64,000 bases of DNA from UBA2396 sp038042175. GTDB taxonomy: Bacteria > Planctomycetota > Phycisphaerae > Phycisphaerales > UBA1924. The notes below the pieces were generated by a model. It saw only the letters and a program-made list of their open reading frames with translations, searched no databases and was not told where the DNA came from. The stretch is from contig CAYHQQ010000011.1 of the NCBI GenBank assembly GCA_964358855.1, forward strand, positions 1 through 64,000, given 5' to 3'. Of this stretch, positions 35,828 through 44,150 are shown piece by piece (the stretch's first letter is position 1; every line of letters starts with the position of its first letter). The position numbers were made by a program, and so were the translations under genes.

Positions 35828-37438
35828 ATGACGACTACTCACAACGGGACGATCCACGACGCACTATCGGCACACGCCAAGCGATACAACGGTGACAGCA
35901 CGATGCAGTCTACATTCGATCCGAGTGTTCTGGCCGATCTCCGGCCTTTGGACGAACACAACTCACGGCTGCTCGAAGCCGTCCATCCGCCCACCTGGAA
36001 CAACCCCACGCCCTCAGGCCGCTACAACATGGCGGTGATCGGCGGCGGCACCGCGGGGCTGGTGACGGCGGCCGGTGCGGCCGGTCTTGGGGCGAAAGTT
36101 GCACTCGTTGAGCGGAGGTTTCTGGGGGGCGACTGCCTCAACTTCGGTTGCGTGCCGAGCAAAGCACTGATCCGCTCGGCACGGTCGGTGGGCGACCTCG
36201 TTGAAGCGCACCATTATGGGGTCAGGGCGGGATCGGGCTTCGGTGTCGATTTCCCGGCGGTGATGGAGCGCATGCGCCGGCTGCGTGCGGAGATAGCACC
36301 GCACGACTCCGCCGAGCGGTTCCGTTCGCTCGGGATCGACGTCTTCATCGGTGACGCCAAGTTCACCGGTTCGGACACCATCGAGGTAGGCGGGCAGACA
36401 CTGCGTTTCGCCCGAGCGTGCATCGCGACCGGAGCTCGTCCCGCCACCCCTGCCATCCCCGGGTTGGCAGAGGCCGGGTTCCTGAACAACGAGAACGTCT
36501 TCACACTCACCGAGCTGCCGCCTCGGCTGGCCGTGCTCGGCTCAGGCCCGATCGGCTGCGAGCTCGCTCAGTGCTTCGCACGCTTCGGATCCACAGTGAC
36601 CGTCATCGAACAGGCTGGCCAAGTGCTGCCGCGTGAAGACCGCGATGCCGCCGAGTTCGTGATCAAGGCGATGGGTCGCGACAATGTGATCTTCAGGCTG
36701 AACGCCAGTGTGGAACGGGTCGAACAATCTGCCTCGGGCAAGACGCTGGTGCTCAAGACCGCTGGGGGCGAGGAACGGTTAGAGGTTGACGAGATCCTGG
36801 TGGGTATCGGGCGAGCGCCGAACGTGGAGGGCATGGGGCTGGAAGCGGCGGGCGTGAAGTTCGACGCACGCAAAGGAGTCGAAGTCACGGATGGACTGCG
36901 GACCACCAACCCGCGGATTTATGCGGCGGGCGATGTGTGCAGCAGGTACAAGTTCACGCACGCCGCGGATGCGATGGCCCGGATCGTGATTCAGAACGCG
37001 CTCTTCTTCGGGCGCTCCAAGGCGAGCCGACTGGTCATGCCGTGGTGCACGTTCACGGACCCAGAGATCGCGCACGTTGGCATGTACGAGAAGGACGCCC
37101 AGGAGCAAGGCATCGAGACCGACACCATCGCGGTAGAACTCGGCAAGGTCGATCGGGCCATTCTCGACGGCGAAGATGGCTTGCTGAAGGTTCTCCTACG
37201 CAAAGGCTCAGACGAGATTCTCGGCGCAACCCTCGTGTCCAGGCACGCGGGCGAGACGATTTCGGAACTCACCACCGCGATCACCCACGGCGTCGGTCTG
37301 CGCAAACTCGCGAGTGTCATCCATCCGTACCCGACACAGGCGGAGGTCATCAAGCGGGCGGCGGACGCTTACAACCGCACCCGCTTGACGCCCGGTGTCA
37401 AGAAACTCTTCGAGCGTGTTCTGGCGTGGAGGCGATGA
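35828..37438 (+). CDS. MerA-like FAD/NAD(P)-disulfide oxidoreductase
   Basis: 536 aa class I pyridine-nucleotide disulfide oxidoreductase. An extra N-terminal segment of about 65 residues precedes the FAD motif MAVIGGGTAGLVTAAGAAGLG. Redox-active Cys pair in FLGGDCLNFGCVPSKALIRSAR, second dinucleotide fold VLGSGPIGCELAQCF, FAD motif IYAAGDVCSRYKFTHAADAMAR, and dimerisation domain ending HPYPTQAEVIKRAADAYNR. It lacks the C-terminal vicinal Cys of true MerA, so mercury reduction is unlikely. It starts 14 bases after the VTT-DUF547 gene and overlaps the next start (ATGA), so it is in the same operon. Confidence 0.9.
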   Translation: MTTTHNGTIHDALSAHAKRYNGDSTMQSTFDPSVLADLRPLDEHNSRLLEAVHPPTWNNPTPSGRYNMAVIGGGTAGLVTAAGAAGLGAKVALVERRFLGGDCLNFGCVPSKALIRSARSVGDLVEAHHYGVRAGSGFGVDFPAVMERMRRLRAEIAPHDSAERFRSLGIDVFIGDAKFTGSDTIEVGGQTLRFARACIATGARPATPAIPGLAEAGFLNNENVFTLTELPPRLAVLGSGPIGCELAQCFARFGSTVTVIEQAGQVLPREDRDAAEFVIKAMGRDNVIFRLNASVERVEQSASGKTLVLKTAGGEERLEVDEILVGIGRAPNVEGMGLEAAGVKFDARKGVEVTDGLRTTNPRIYAAGDVCSRYKFTHAADAMARIVIQNALFFGRSKASRLVMPWCTFTDPEIAHVGMYEKDAQEQGIETDTIAVELGKVDRAILDGEDGLLKVLLRKGSDEILGATLVSRHAGETISELTTAITHGVGLRKLASVIHPYPTQAEVIKRAADAYNRTRLTPGVKKLFERVLAWRR

Positions 37439-38898
37439 CCGAACGAGCACTTCAATCACTGCATGACCGTCCTCGCGCAGCGCCGCCCCACAGCGGCTGG
37501 CCAGTGGCCTATTGGATTGCCGGTGGCTCGTTCGTGGCGTACGCGGCCCTCCTCAGTGGCCTCTCCCGAATGCTGGCGTCGGATGGGATCGGGCGGCAGC
37601 ATGCCCTTGTGTGGCTCGCAGGTGGTGGCGTAGTCGCCGGCTCTCTTTACCTCTTCGGCCTATATCGTGCACAACGCCGAGGCGTTCAGATTGCGCCAGT
37701 CTGGATCGCGGTCGTGGCCGTCCTGGCACGGCTCATCGTCTCGCTGTCCCCGCCAATGCTTGAATCCGATTATCAGCGGTACCTCTGGGATGGCGCGGTC
37801 GCTGCGAACGGTATCAATCCCTACCGATATCCCCCTAGCGACATCATCGCGGGTACGGCCCGTGGGCAGGGCGCTGATCGTCTATCTGATCTGGCTCATC
37901 GTGCCGGTCCCGTGCTCACGAGCATCAACCATCCGACGCTCACGACCATCTACCCGCCAGTCGCTCAGGCCAGCTTCGTGGTCGCCTATGCGATCGCTCC
38001 ATTCGGCCCCAATGGCCTCCGAATTGTTTTCTGCCTGGCCGACGCAGTGACGGTGCTGCTCCTTGCCAGATTGCTCAGGGCTCTCGGCCTTCCTGCTGTC
38101 AAGATTGCCTGGTTCGCCTGGAATCCACTCCTCCTCCGAGAGGTGTATTCGTCCCTTCACATGGACATTCTCCTGCTGCCGCTAGTCGTGGCGGCTCTGC
38201 TGGCAGCAGTCCGCTCCCGAAGCGGATTAGTCGCGGCGTGCCTTGTTGTCGCATCAGCGGTGAAGGTCTGGCCCATCGTTCTTGCACCGCTCGTTCTGCG
38301 GCCCCTGTTTGGCCAGTGGCGTCGAATGGCGGCGGTGGTTGGTGCGTGCGGTCTGCTGGGGGCTGTCCTCTGGCTCCCCGTGGTGCTCGCCCCGCACGGC
38401 GAGAACAGCGGCTTCTTGGCCTACGGGCGCGCATGGCAGAACAATGATGGATTCTTCCGGGCCGGCATCTGGATGACCGAGCGGGTATTGAATCTGGCTC
38501 ACATCGAGCCTTGGCACTCCCACACGATCATGCGACTGCTGACCGCGGGGTTGGTCGCAGGGATCGTCCTCTGGCAATCGCGAACGCTGGCAAGTGATGG
38601 CACGAGCCTGGTACGCCGGTGCGTCTTCATCGTCGGCGGGATCTTTCTCCTGAGTCCGACTCAGTTCCCGTGGTACTGGCTCTGGTGTCTTCCGTTCCTC
38701 ACGCTCCGTCCCAGCCTTCCCTTGCTTGTCTACACCGCGCTGCTGCCCATCTACTACGTTCAGGACCAGCTTGTGTACCCGCTCGGCCACTGGCTCCAGC
38801 ACGCTCCTGTGTGGATTCTCCTGCTACTGGCGGGAGGACGAACAGCGCTGGGGCATCGCACCAGGCTATTTGATGAACGGGAGGTCCGTGTTGCGTAA
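37435..38898 (+). CDS. Polytopic membrane glycosyltransferase (GT87/GT-C-like)
   Basis: 487 aa with about ten hydrophobic segments. The first extracytoplasmic loop carries SPPMLESDYQRYLWDGAVAANGINPYRYPP, the acidic-residue loop of GT-C enzymes that use polyprenyl-phosphate sugars; later AFWNPLLLREVY-like and SPTQFPWYWLWCLPF blocks resemble the DUF2029 mannosyltransferase family. Its ATG lies in the ATGA overlap with the flavoprotein. The frame extends far upstream inside that gene and is rejected. It overlaps the next glycosyltransferase by about 26 bases. Probably builds or moves a glycosyl unit for the arsenosugar-type product; the acceptor is unknown. Confidence 0.8.
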   Translation: MTERALQSLHDRPRAAPPHSGWPVAYWIAGGSFVAYAALLSGLSRMLASDGIGRQHALVWLAGGGVVAGSLYLFGLYRAQRRGVQIAPVWIAVVAVLARLIVSLSPPMLESDYQRYLWDGAVAANGINPYRYPPSDIIAGTARGQGADRLSDLAHRAGPVLTSINHPTLTTIYPPVAQASFVVAYAIAPFGPNGLRIVFCLADAVTVLLLARLLRALGLPAVKIAWFAWNPLLLREVYSSLHMDILLLPLVVAALLAAVRSRSGLVAACLVVASAVKVWPIVLAPLVLRPLFGQWRRMAAVVGACGLLGAVLWLPVVLAPHGENSGFLAYGRAWQNNDGFFRAGIWMTERVLNLAHIEPWHSHTIMRLLTAGLVAGIVLWQSRTLASDGTSLVRRCVFIVGGIFLLSPTQFPWYWLWCLPFLTLRPSLPLLVYTALLPIYYVQDQLVYPLGHWLQHAPVWILLLLAGGRTALGHRTRLFDEREVRVA

Positions 38899-41044
38899 CG
38901 GCTCCGTGATTGCCGTGGTGATCCCTGCGTTGAACGAGGAGGCCGCGCTCCCCGGCGTCATTGCACGCATCCCCGAATGGGTTGACCGAATTGTCGTCGT
39001 CGATAACGGCTCAACAGACCGGACGGCTGCCGTCGCTCGTGCCGCGGGCGCCGTGGTGGTCTCGGAACCCACACGCGGCTACGGCCGCGCGTGCCAGGCG
39101 GGCATCATCGCGGCCGAGACGGACCCTCAACTGTCGCCGGAACTGCTGGTATTCCTTGACGCCGACGGCAGCGACTTCCCCGAGCAGATGGAGCGAGTAG
39201 TTGATCCGATCATCGGGGGCTGCGCCGACATGGTCATCGGATCCCGGACACGCGGGGTGCTTAACGCGGGGGCGATGACCGCGCCGCAGCGATTCGGCAA
39301 TCTAATCGCTCCCGCTCTAATCCGGTGTCTGTGGGGAGAGCGGTACACTGACCTCGGCCCGTTCCGCGCGATCCGTGTGTCGGCCCTGCGTTCCCTTCGC
39401 ATGGACGACAACACCTACGGCTGGACCGTGCAGATGCAGATCCGGGCCGCCCGGGTTGGCTTGCGAACGCTTGAGGTGCCTGTCGACTACGGCTGTCGCC
39501 GAGGCGGCGAGTCCAAAATCTCGGGCACGATTCGCGGCGTTGTAAAGGCAGGCACAAAGATCCTCGCGTGCGTCGGCCAGGAGTACTTCTGGCCGAAGAA
39601 GCTCACCAGCGGCGCACGAGAGGCGCTCGGTGTGTTCGCTAAGTACCCCGAGCCCGGAAGAGCCAAGACTCGGCTCATTCCCGCGTTGGGAGCGGCGGGC
39701 GCTGCGGGTCTGCACGACAGCATGGTCCGTCACACCCTGGCCCGCGTGAGCGAGTTGCTCAGCCAGCGCGAAGTGGAGTCCCGCGTCTATTCGGCTGGAA
39801 CCGACCCCGACACCTTCGCACACCACTTCAAGACCCAGGTTCCGTGCGTGGCGCAGAGTTCCGGCGACCTCGGGCAGCGGATGCTCGCGGCGTTCCGGCA
39901 CATGCTGCGGGAAGCGACCGCTGCTGTCATCATCGGGACCGACTGCCCTGACATCTCACCGGGCCTCCTCGGTATGGCGTTCGAGGCGCTGCGATCCTCG
40001 GATGTGGTCCTCGGCCCGGCCAGCGACGGCGGATACTACCTCATTGGTCTGAGGCGCCCCGTCCCGGCACTCTTCGAGAACATGGAGTGGAGCACTGCGA
40101 CGGTGCTGGCCAAGACGCTTGAACTGGCGTCGTCGCTCGGGCTCTCGGTCCGGCTCCTGCCCACGCTCAACGACATCGATGAACCACCCGACCTGCCGGT
40201 GTGGGATCGTGTCCGTGCCACGTTTGCACCGACCGGTGAGATGCCATCACTCTCGGTCATCATTCCCACCCTCAATGAGCAGGGTCGAATCGGCAACCTC
40301 GTTGACACGGTTCGCCATCCCGGCGTTGAGGTCATTGTCGCCGACGGCGGGAGCGACGACAACACACGCAGCGTCGCGGCTGCACACGGCGCTCGCGTGA
40401 TCATCGCTTCCCGCGGGCGAGGCCCCCAACTCAACGCCGGCGCTGCGCTCGCGAGAGGGCAGAACCTGCTGTTCCTGCACGCAGACACCACACTCCCCGA
40501 GAACTTCGGTGACATCGTGCGGCGGACGCTCAGCGACTCGTCCGTGGCGGTCGGGGCCTTCCGCTTCAAACTCGATCGTGCGGGCGTTCTCCTGCGCGTC
40601 GTTGAAATCGCCGTGCAGGTCCGCTGCGGCGTCTTCAAGACACCCTACGGCGATCAGGCGTTGTTCATGAGGCGCGATGTGTTCACACGGCTCATGGGGT
40701 TCGCGGCAATCCCGCTGATGGAAGACCTCGACCTCGTCCGCCGTGCCCGGATGACAGGCCGCGTCACGGTGGTGGACGCACCGGCCATCACCTCCGCCAG
40801 GCGATGGGAAGTCGTCGGCGTAATGCGTATGACCGCCATCAACCAGGCGTGCGTCATCGGTTTTTCGATGGGAATGTCGCCGCAGAGGCTGGCCACGTGG
40901 CGAAACCGCCTGTCTGGGAAGAAGCCCGTGCGGGCGAGCGTCCCAATTCCGTGCGCCGGTCAGATCGTGCCCGAAGGTTCCTTGGCTCCAAACGCTGCCC
41001 GAGCCATCTGCATGGCTTCTTCGGACTTGGACGTAAGGAAGTAG
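38873..41044 (+). CDS. Triple-domain glycosyltransferase fusion (GT2 + TIGR04282-like + TIGR04283-like)
   Basis: About 723 aa with three domains. The first is a GT2 domain (about 10-235: VVIPALNEEAALPGVI, VVDNGSTDRTA, FLDADGSDFPEQM). A DUF2064/TIGR04282-type domain follows (about 240-450: FAKYPEPGRAKTRLIPALG, IIGTDCPDISPGLL, LGPASDGGYYLIGL). A second GT2 domain of TIGR04283 type comes last (about 460-690: VIIPTLNEQGRI, VADGGSDDNT, RGPQLNAGAALA). The last two are the families called rSAM/selenodomain-associated transferases 1 and 2, normally separate genes near arsS. GTG 38888 and TTG 38891, behind GGGAGG, are alternative starts. The last 28 codons overlap the convergent anti-sigma gene. Confidence 0.85.
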   Translation: MNGRSVLRNGSVIAVVIPALNEEAALPGVIARIPEWVDRIVVVDNGSTDRTAAVARAAGAVVVSEPTRGYGRACQAGIIAAETDPQLSPELLVFLDADGSDFPEQMERVVDPIIGGCADMVIGSRTRGVLNAGAMTAPQRFGNLIAPALIRCLWGERYTDLGPFRAIRVSALRSLRMDDNTYGWTVQMQIRAARVGLRTLEVPVDYGCRRGGESKISGTIRGVVKAGTKILACVGQEYFWPKKLTSGAREALGVFAKYPEPGRAKTRLIPALGAAGAAGLHDSMVRHTLARVSELLSQREVESRVYSAGTDPDTFAHHFKTQVPCVAQSSGDLGQRMLAAFRHMLREATAAVIIGTDCPDISPGLLGMAFEALRSSDVVLGPASDGGYYLIGLRRPVPALFENMEWSTATVLAKTLELASSLGLSVRLLPTLNDIDEPPDLPVWDRVRATFAPTGEMPSLSVIIPTLNEQGRIGNLVDTVRHPGVEVIVADGGSDDNTRSVAAAHGARVIIASRGRGPQLNAGAALARGQNLLFLHADTTLPENFGDIVRRTLSDSSVAVGAFRFKLDRAGVLLRVVEIAVQVRCGVFKTPYGDQALFMRRDVFTRLMGFAAIPLMEDLDLVRRARMTGRVTVVDAPAITSARRWEVVGVMRMTAINQACVIGFSMGMSPQRLATWRNRLSGKKPVRASVPIPCAGQIVPEGSLAPNAARAICMASSDLDVRK

Positions 41045-41913
41045 ATGAATCCGTCCCGACGCCACACGAAGATCTCCGGCGCGACCGACCCCGAAGTGGC
41101 GATCTTGTCCACCAGCCGATAGGTCTTGCCGGCCTCAAGGTTCAACTCGCCAGTGTCCTGCTGAATGTGGATACTGACCAAGGACCCGCGACCACCATTC
41201 GGTTGAACGTCCGTGGTTGACTCAAGCACCATCCGAACCGACTTGCCGCGACCCGGGACGGCGCACGGTCCCGCCCCAAGGAGCTTGAAGCCGCCGCTTT
41301 CGATGTGACCAATATCCGGGGTGCCCCCAAGCACTTTGGAAAACTCGCTCGGGACATCATCCAGCTTGGTCGTCTTGAACCGCATGCCGATCATGTCGGC
41401 GTGGACCTCGCACTCCTGGTGCTGGGTTCCGATGAACGACACCAAGGATGTCCGATACTGCTGAGTGATCAATGTGCCATCCGCCGGCCCAGAGCCGTGC
41501 TGGCGAAGGGTCAGGAAGGCCCCACCTGCGACAATTGCGACCGAAGCTGCGATCGCCAACCAGCGGACCGACAGCGAGAACCGGCGATGGGGCTGGGTGC
41601 TTACCGACGGGAGCGGAAGGTTTGCCCGATACATTCCGGCGGTGCTGCTCATCGCGACGATGCGGTCACGCAGCGCGGCGGGTGCGGTCTTTGAGGCGAA
41701 TGCGGCGACCGAACCCCGGAGTTCTCGCTCAAACTGGATGACGCGCTGATCTTCAGGGTGGGCGGCTATGTGGCGTTCGAGTTCAGCCGTCTTTGCGAGA
41801 GTCAGCTCTCCATCCGCAGCGGCGCGGAGAATCTCCGTCCGTGCCGACACCTGCGACTGCTCCGCAGTGTCCGAACGAGGAACGTGATTGTTGGAATGCT
41901 CTTGCATGTTCAA
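40960..41913 (-). CDS. Membrane anti-sigma factor
   Basis: 317 aa. The cytoplasmic N-terminus (about 1-110) has an anti-sigma-like helical segment (LRAAADGELTLAKTAELERHIAAHPEDQRVIQFE), with no HxxxCxxC zinc motif. One transmembrane helix follows (about 114-136, LSVRWLAIAASVAIVAGGAFLTL), then a roughly 180-residue periplasmic domain with two Cys (HQECEVHAD, GAGPCAVPGRG) that could sense redox or metal. It overlaps the ECF sigma stop by ATGA (41910-41913), the usual coupling of sigma and anti-sigma. Its 3' end overlaps the convergent glycosyltransferase by 85 bases. Confidence 0.82.
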   Translation of the reverse strand: MNMQEHSNNHVPRSDTAEQSQVSARTEILRAAADGELTLAKTAELERHIAAHPEDQRVIQFERELRGSVAAFASKTAPAALRDRIVAMSSTAGMYRANLPLPSVSTQPHRRFSLSVRWLAIAASVAIVAGGAFLTLRQHGSGPADGTLITQQYRTSLVSFIGTQHQECEVHADMIGMRFKTTKLDDVPSEFSKVLGGTPDIGHIESGGFKLLGAGPCAVPGRGKSVRMVLESTTDVQPNGGRGSLVSIHIQQDTGELNLEAGKTYRLVDKIATSGSVAPEIFVWRRDGFIYFLTSKSEEAMQMARAAFGAKEPSGTI

Positions 41914-42515
41914 TCTCTTGAATCCGCGGCCTGGGCTTCTGGTCGAGGTTCGATGATGCCAGCGCGTCCGAGTTGCGGGGCCAAGGTCGCGTCGTTTCGA
42001 AGAAACCGTGCGGCCTGACTCCTGGCGCGATGGAGCCTGCTCATCACCGTGCCGATTGGAACGGCCAAGGCCTCGGCGATCTCACGGTACTTGAGACCCT
42101 CGACGCCCCAGAACCACAACACTTCCCTCAACTCGACGCTCATCGAATCCATCGCCTCCTGCATCCGCGTTCCGGCCAAAGCAAGGTCAATCTCTCCGGC
42201 CTCAGCCGCGCTCACCGTTTCTGAGGACTCCCCGGTGTCCCTTGCCTGATCAGTTACCCGCCTGAGCGCCCGGTTTCCCGCCTGCTCGTGCTCAAGCCGT
42301 CCATAAAAACTTGTTCTCGCAATCGTCATCAGCCACGCCCGCATTCCAGCACCCCGACTCGTGAATCCAGCGATCGACTCGGGACGAAACGCCCGCGCAT
42401 AGACATCCTGAACGAGTTCCTCCGCAGCGTCCGGGTCCTTTGTGAGGAAGCGGGAAAAGCGGTAAACCGCGTCAAGCTCAGCTATCGCCAGCTTCTCAAA
42501 CTCGTCTCGCTGCAT
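41910..42515 (-). CDS. ECF-family RNA polymerase sigma factor
   Basis: 201 aa. Region 2 (about 10-75: AVYRFSRFLTKDPDAAEELVQDVYARAFR, WLMTIARTSFY) and region 4 (about 115-170: LREVLWFWGVEGLKYREIAEALAVPIGTVMSRLHRARSQA). The linker is long and acidic, and there is a 30-residue C-terminal tail. It is controlled by the overlapping membrane anti-sigma gene. A GGAATA-N17-ATTACC element 14 bases upstream of its ATG matches six others in the window, so it probably drives its own gene and this regulon. Whether this exact sigma reads the motif is inference. Confidence 0.93.
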   Translation of the reverse strand: MQRDEFEKLAIAELDAVYRFSRFLTKDPDAAEELVQDVYARAFRPESIAGFTSRGAGMRAWLMTIARTSFYGRLEHEQAGNRALRRVTDQARDTGESSETVSAAEAGEIDLALAGTRMQEAMDSMSVELREVLWFWGVEGLKYREIAEALAVPIGTVMSRLHRARSQAARFLRNDATLAPQLGRAGIIEPRPEAQAADSRD

Positions 42516-42529
42516 GAGTTGTCCAGAGA

Positions 42530-42558
42530 GGTAATGGCCACGGTGATCAGCCTATTCC
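42530..42558 (-). promoter_or_regulatory. ECF-type promoter element 5 (sigma factor autoregulation)
   Basis: Minus strand: GGAATA (42558-42553), 17 bases, ATTACC (42535-42530), with the sigma ATG 14 bases on. The -35-like hexamer and the spacing are identical to the other elements; the -10-like hexamer differs by one base. Confidence 0.65.
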
Positions 42559-42650
42559 CCAGGAACACGAAGCGCCCGGCGAAGAGGCAGGCTTCCGTTC
42601 GGGATGGTGGGAACAGTAGGGCTAAACACCAATCCATCGGCAGCGTTCGC

Positions 42651-42670
42651 GTTCGATCGGGTTCGATCGG
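42651..42670. repeat. Tandem 10-bp direct repeat
   Basis: GTTCGATCGG occurs twice head to tail in the gap 42559-42818, between the divergent sigma gene and a hypothetical gene. It lies about 95 bases upstream of element 5, so an activator site is possible. Nothing else recognisable in that gap. Confidence 0.45.
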
Positions 42671-42818
42671 AAATACCCAGCGGAACACTTTCGATTAGGG
42701 GCCGTTGGCCTCAGGGGAATGATGACTGCCGCCGAGCTTGTCCAAGTGACCTGCCCGTGATAATTTGAGCCAATCTGAGTGAGAGCAAGCTCGCAAAGCA
42801 CCAACTAGAATTGGGTGC

Positions 42819-43313
42819 ATGACCACCCTCCGCGACCTCCTGCTCCCTGGCCTCACCGGATGCATTGGCGGCCACGGGTCGATTCACCGCCAGGCCCTCC
42901 CCTCGCCGGTCGTCGGCGCTTGGCGCCATGCCTGCCGACTCGGTATTGGCAGGTTGCGCGTCAAGATCACCGAGGAAGTTCCCGCGACCACAGGCCAGAA
43001 CTACCACCTTGTCGGAGCGCTCGCGCCGCCACCGGTCGGCCGCGTCCAGGTCGCGTTGCACGTGATTCATCCCTTCATCGGAGCGTGGCGCTTCACCACG
43101 GAATGCGGAGGGCAGGACGGCCGCGAGTACTGGGATCCGCCGTTGAACCCCGCCGAGCTTCCCGAGGGGCTGGTCCTCATCCCGGCGGAACTGTTGTCAC
43201 GGCGATTCGAGCCCGAAGCGTGGATGCGCGACTTGATCGAAGACGCCTGGACCGACATCCGCGTGCACAAGCCGCGCACCGTGGGCGAGCTCGTCTTCAA
43301 CTGGTACGACTAG
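42819..43313 (+). CDS. Hypothetical protein
   Basis: 164 aa, soluble, with no signal peptide or membrane segment. Acidic C-terminal half with PLNPAELPEGLVLIPAELLSRRFEPEAWMRDLIEDAW. I do not recognise a family. Codon use is like the neighbours (strong third-position G/C) and the frame fills the space between two other genes, so it is probably real. There is no strong ribosome-binding site. It lies 67 bases upstream of the membrane protein at 43381. Confidence 0.5.
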   Translation: MTTLRDLLLPGLTGCIGGHGSIHRQALPSPVVGAWRHACRLGIGRLRVKITEEVPATTGQNYHLVGALAPPPVGRVQVALHVIHPFIGAWRFTTECGGQDGREYWDPPLNPAELPEGLVLIPAELLSRRFEPEAWMRDLIEDAWTDIRVHKPRTVGELVFNWYD

Positions 43314-43380
43314 GCTCCTGGTGTTGTCCCCGGCGCGTGGGCCGGCTTTGACGTGCCACGTCACACTCCAAAGGAATCGC

Positions 43381-43938
43381 ATGGAACTCCTGCTCCCCCT
43401 CTGGCTCCCCATCCTGCTTTCCGCGGGCGTCGTCTGGTTCGTTTCCATCATCTTCGGGATGGCCCTGCCGCATCACAAGCAGGACTGGATCGGTTTGCCC
43501 GACGAGGATGGCTTCATGGAGGATCTCCGCAAGCGCGGCATCAAGCCCGGCAACTACCTGTTTCCCGATTTCCGCACGAGCGAGCAGTTGAAGTCGGCGA
43601 AGGTGGAGAGGGCTTTGAAAGAAGGGCCGGTCGGGCACCTGAGCGTCTGGAGGACGCCGTTGACCATGGGCGACAAGATGATCGCCACGTTCTTCGTCCA
43701 CATGGTCGTCAGCATCCTCATCGCCTATCTCGCGCGCGTTGCGCTTCCGGGCGCGGCGCCCTTTGCAAAGGTTTTCCAGGTCGCGGGCACGGCGGGCATC
43801 CTCGCCTACGGCTTCTCACACATCCCCAGCGCCCTGTGGTGGGGCTCGTACAAGCGAACCATCGTTGCCAATGTCATTGACGCCATCCTCTACGGTGCGA
43901 TCATCGGGGCCATCTTCGCCTGGCGGTGGCCGCACTGA
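43381..43938 (+). CDS. Conserved-looking membrane protein
   Basis: 185 aa with an N-terminal hydrophobic helix (LLLPLWLPILLSAGVVWFVSIIF), a cytoplasmic loop (PHHKQDWIGLPDEDGFMEDLRKRGIKPGNYLFPD and following), then three more helices toward the C-terminus. AAAGGA precedes ATG 43381; the frame continues up to 43321 without conservation. Proteins with the HHKxDWxxLPDE pattern are seen in planctomycetes and proteobacteria with no assigned function. Function unknown. Confidence 0.65.
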   Translation: MELLLPLWLPILLSAGVVWFVSIIFGMALPHHKQDWIGLPDEDGFMEDLRKRGIKPGNYLFPDFRTSEQLKSAKVERALKEGPVGHLSVWRTPLTMGDKMIATFFVHMVVSILIAYLARVALPGAAPFAKVFQVAGTAGILAYGFSHIPSALWWGSYKRTIVANVIDAILYGAIIGAIFAWRWPH

Positions 43939-44150
43939 CGCGGCGGGCTCACTCTCCGGCGGTGTCAAGAGAGGGCCTTGTCGCAGTGACGTGCATTGTC
44001 GGTGCCCCCACATCCTGGAGACCTTGCCGGGTCCGCACTTTGCTTGTCACCGGCTCAACGTCTCGGCGCTGCTCAAGAGCAGCAACCAATCGCCATTGGC
44101 GGTGAGATCGGCGATCGTCACGCGGACCAGAATCGCGCGCCCGCGGACTT

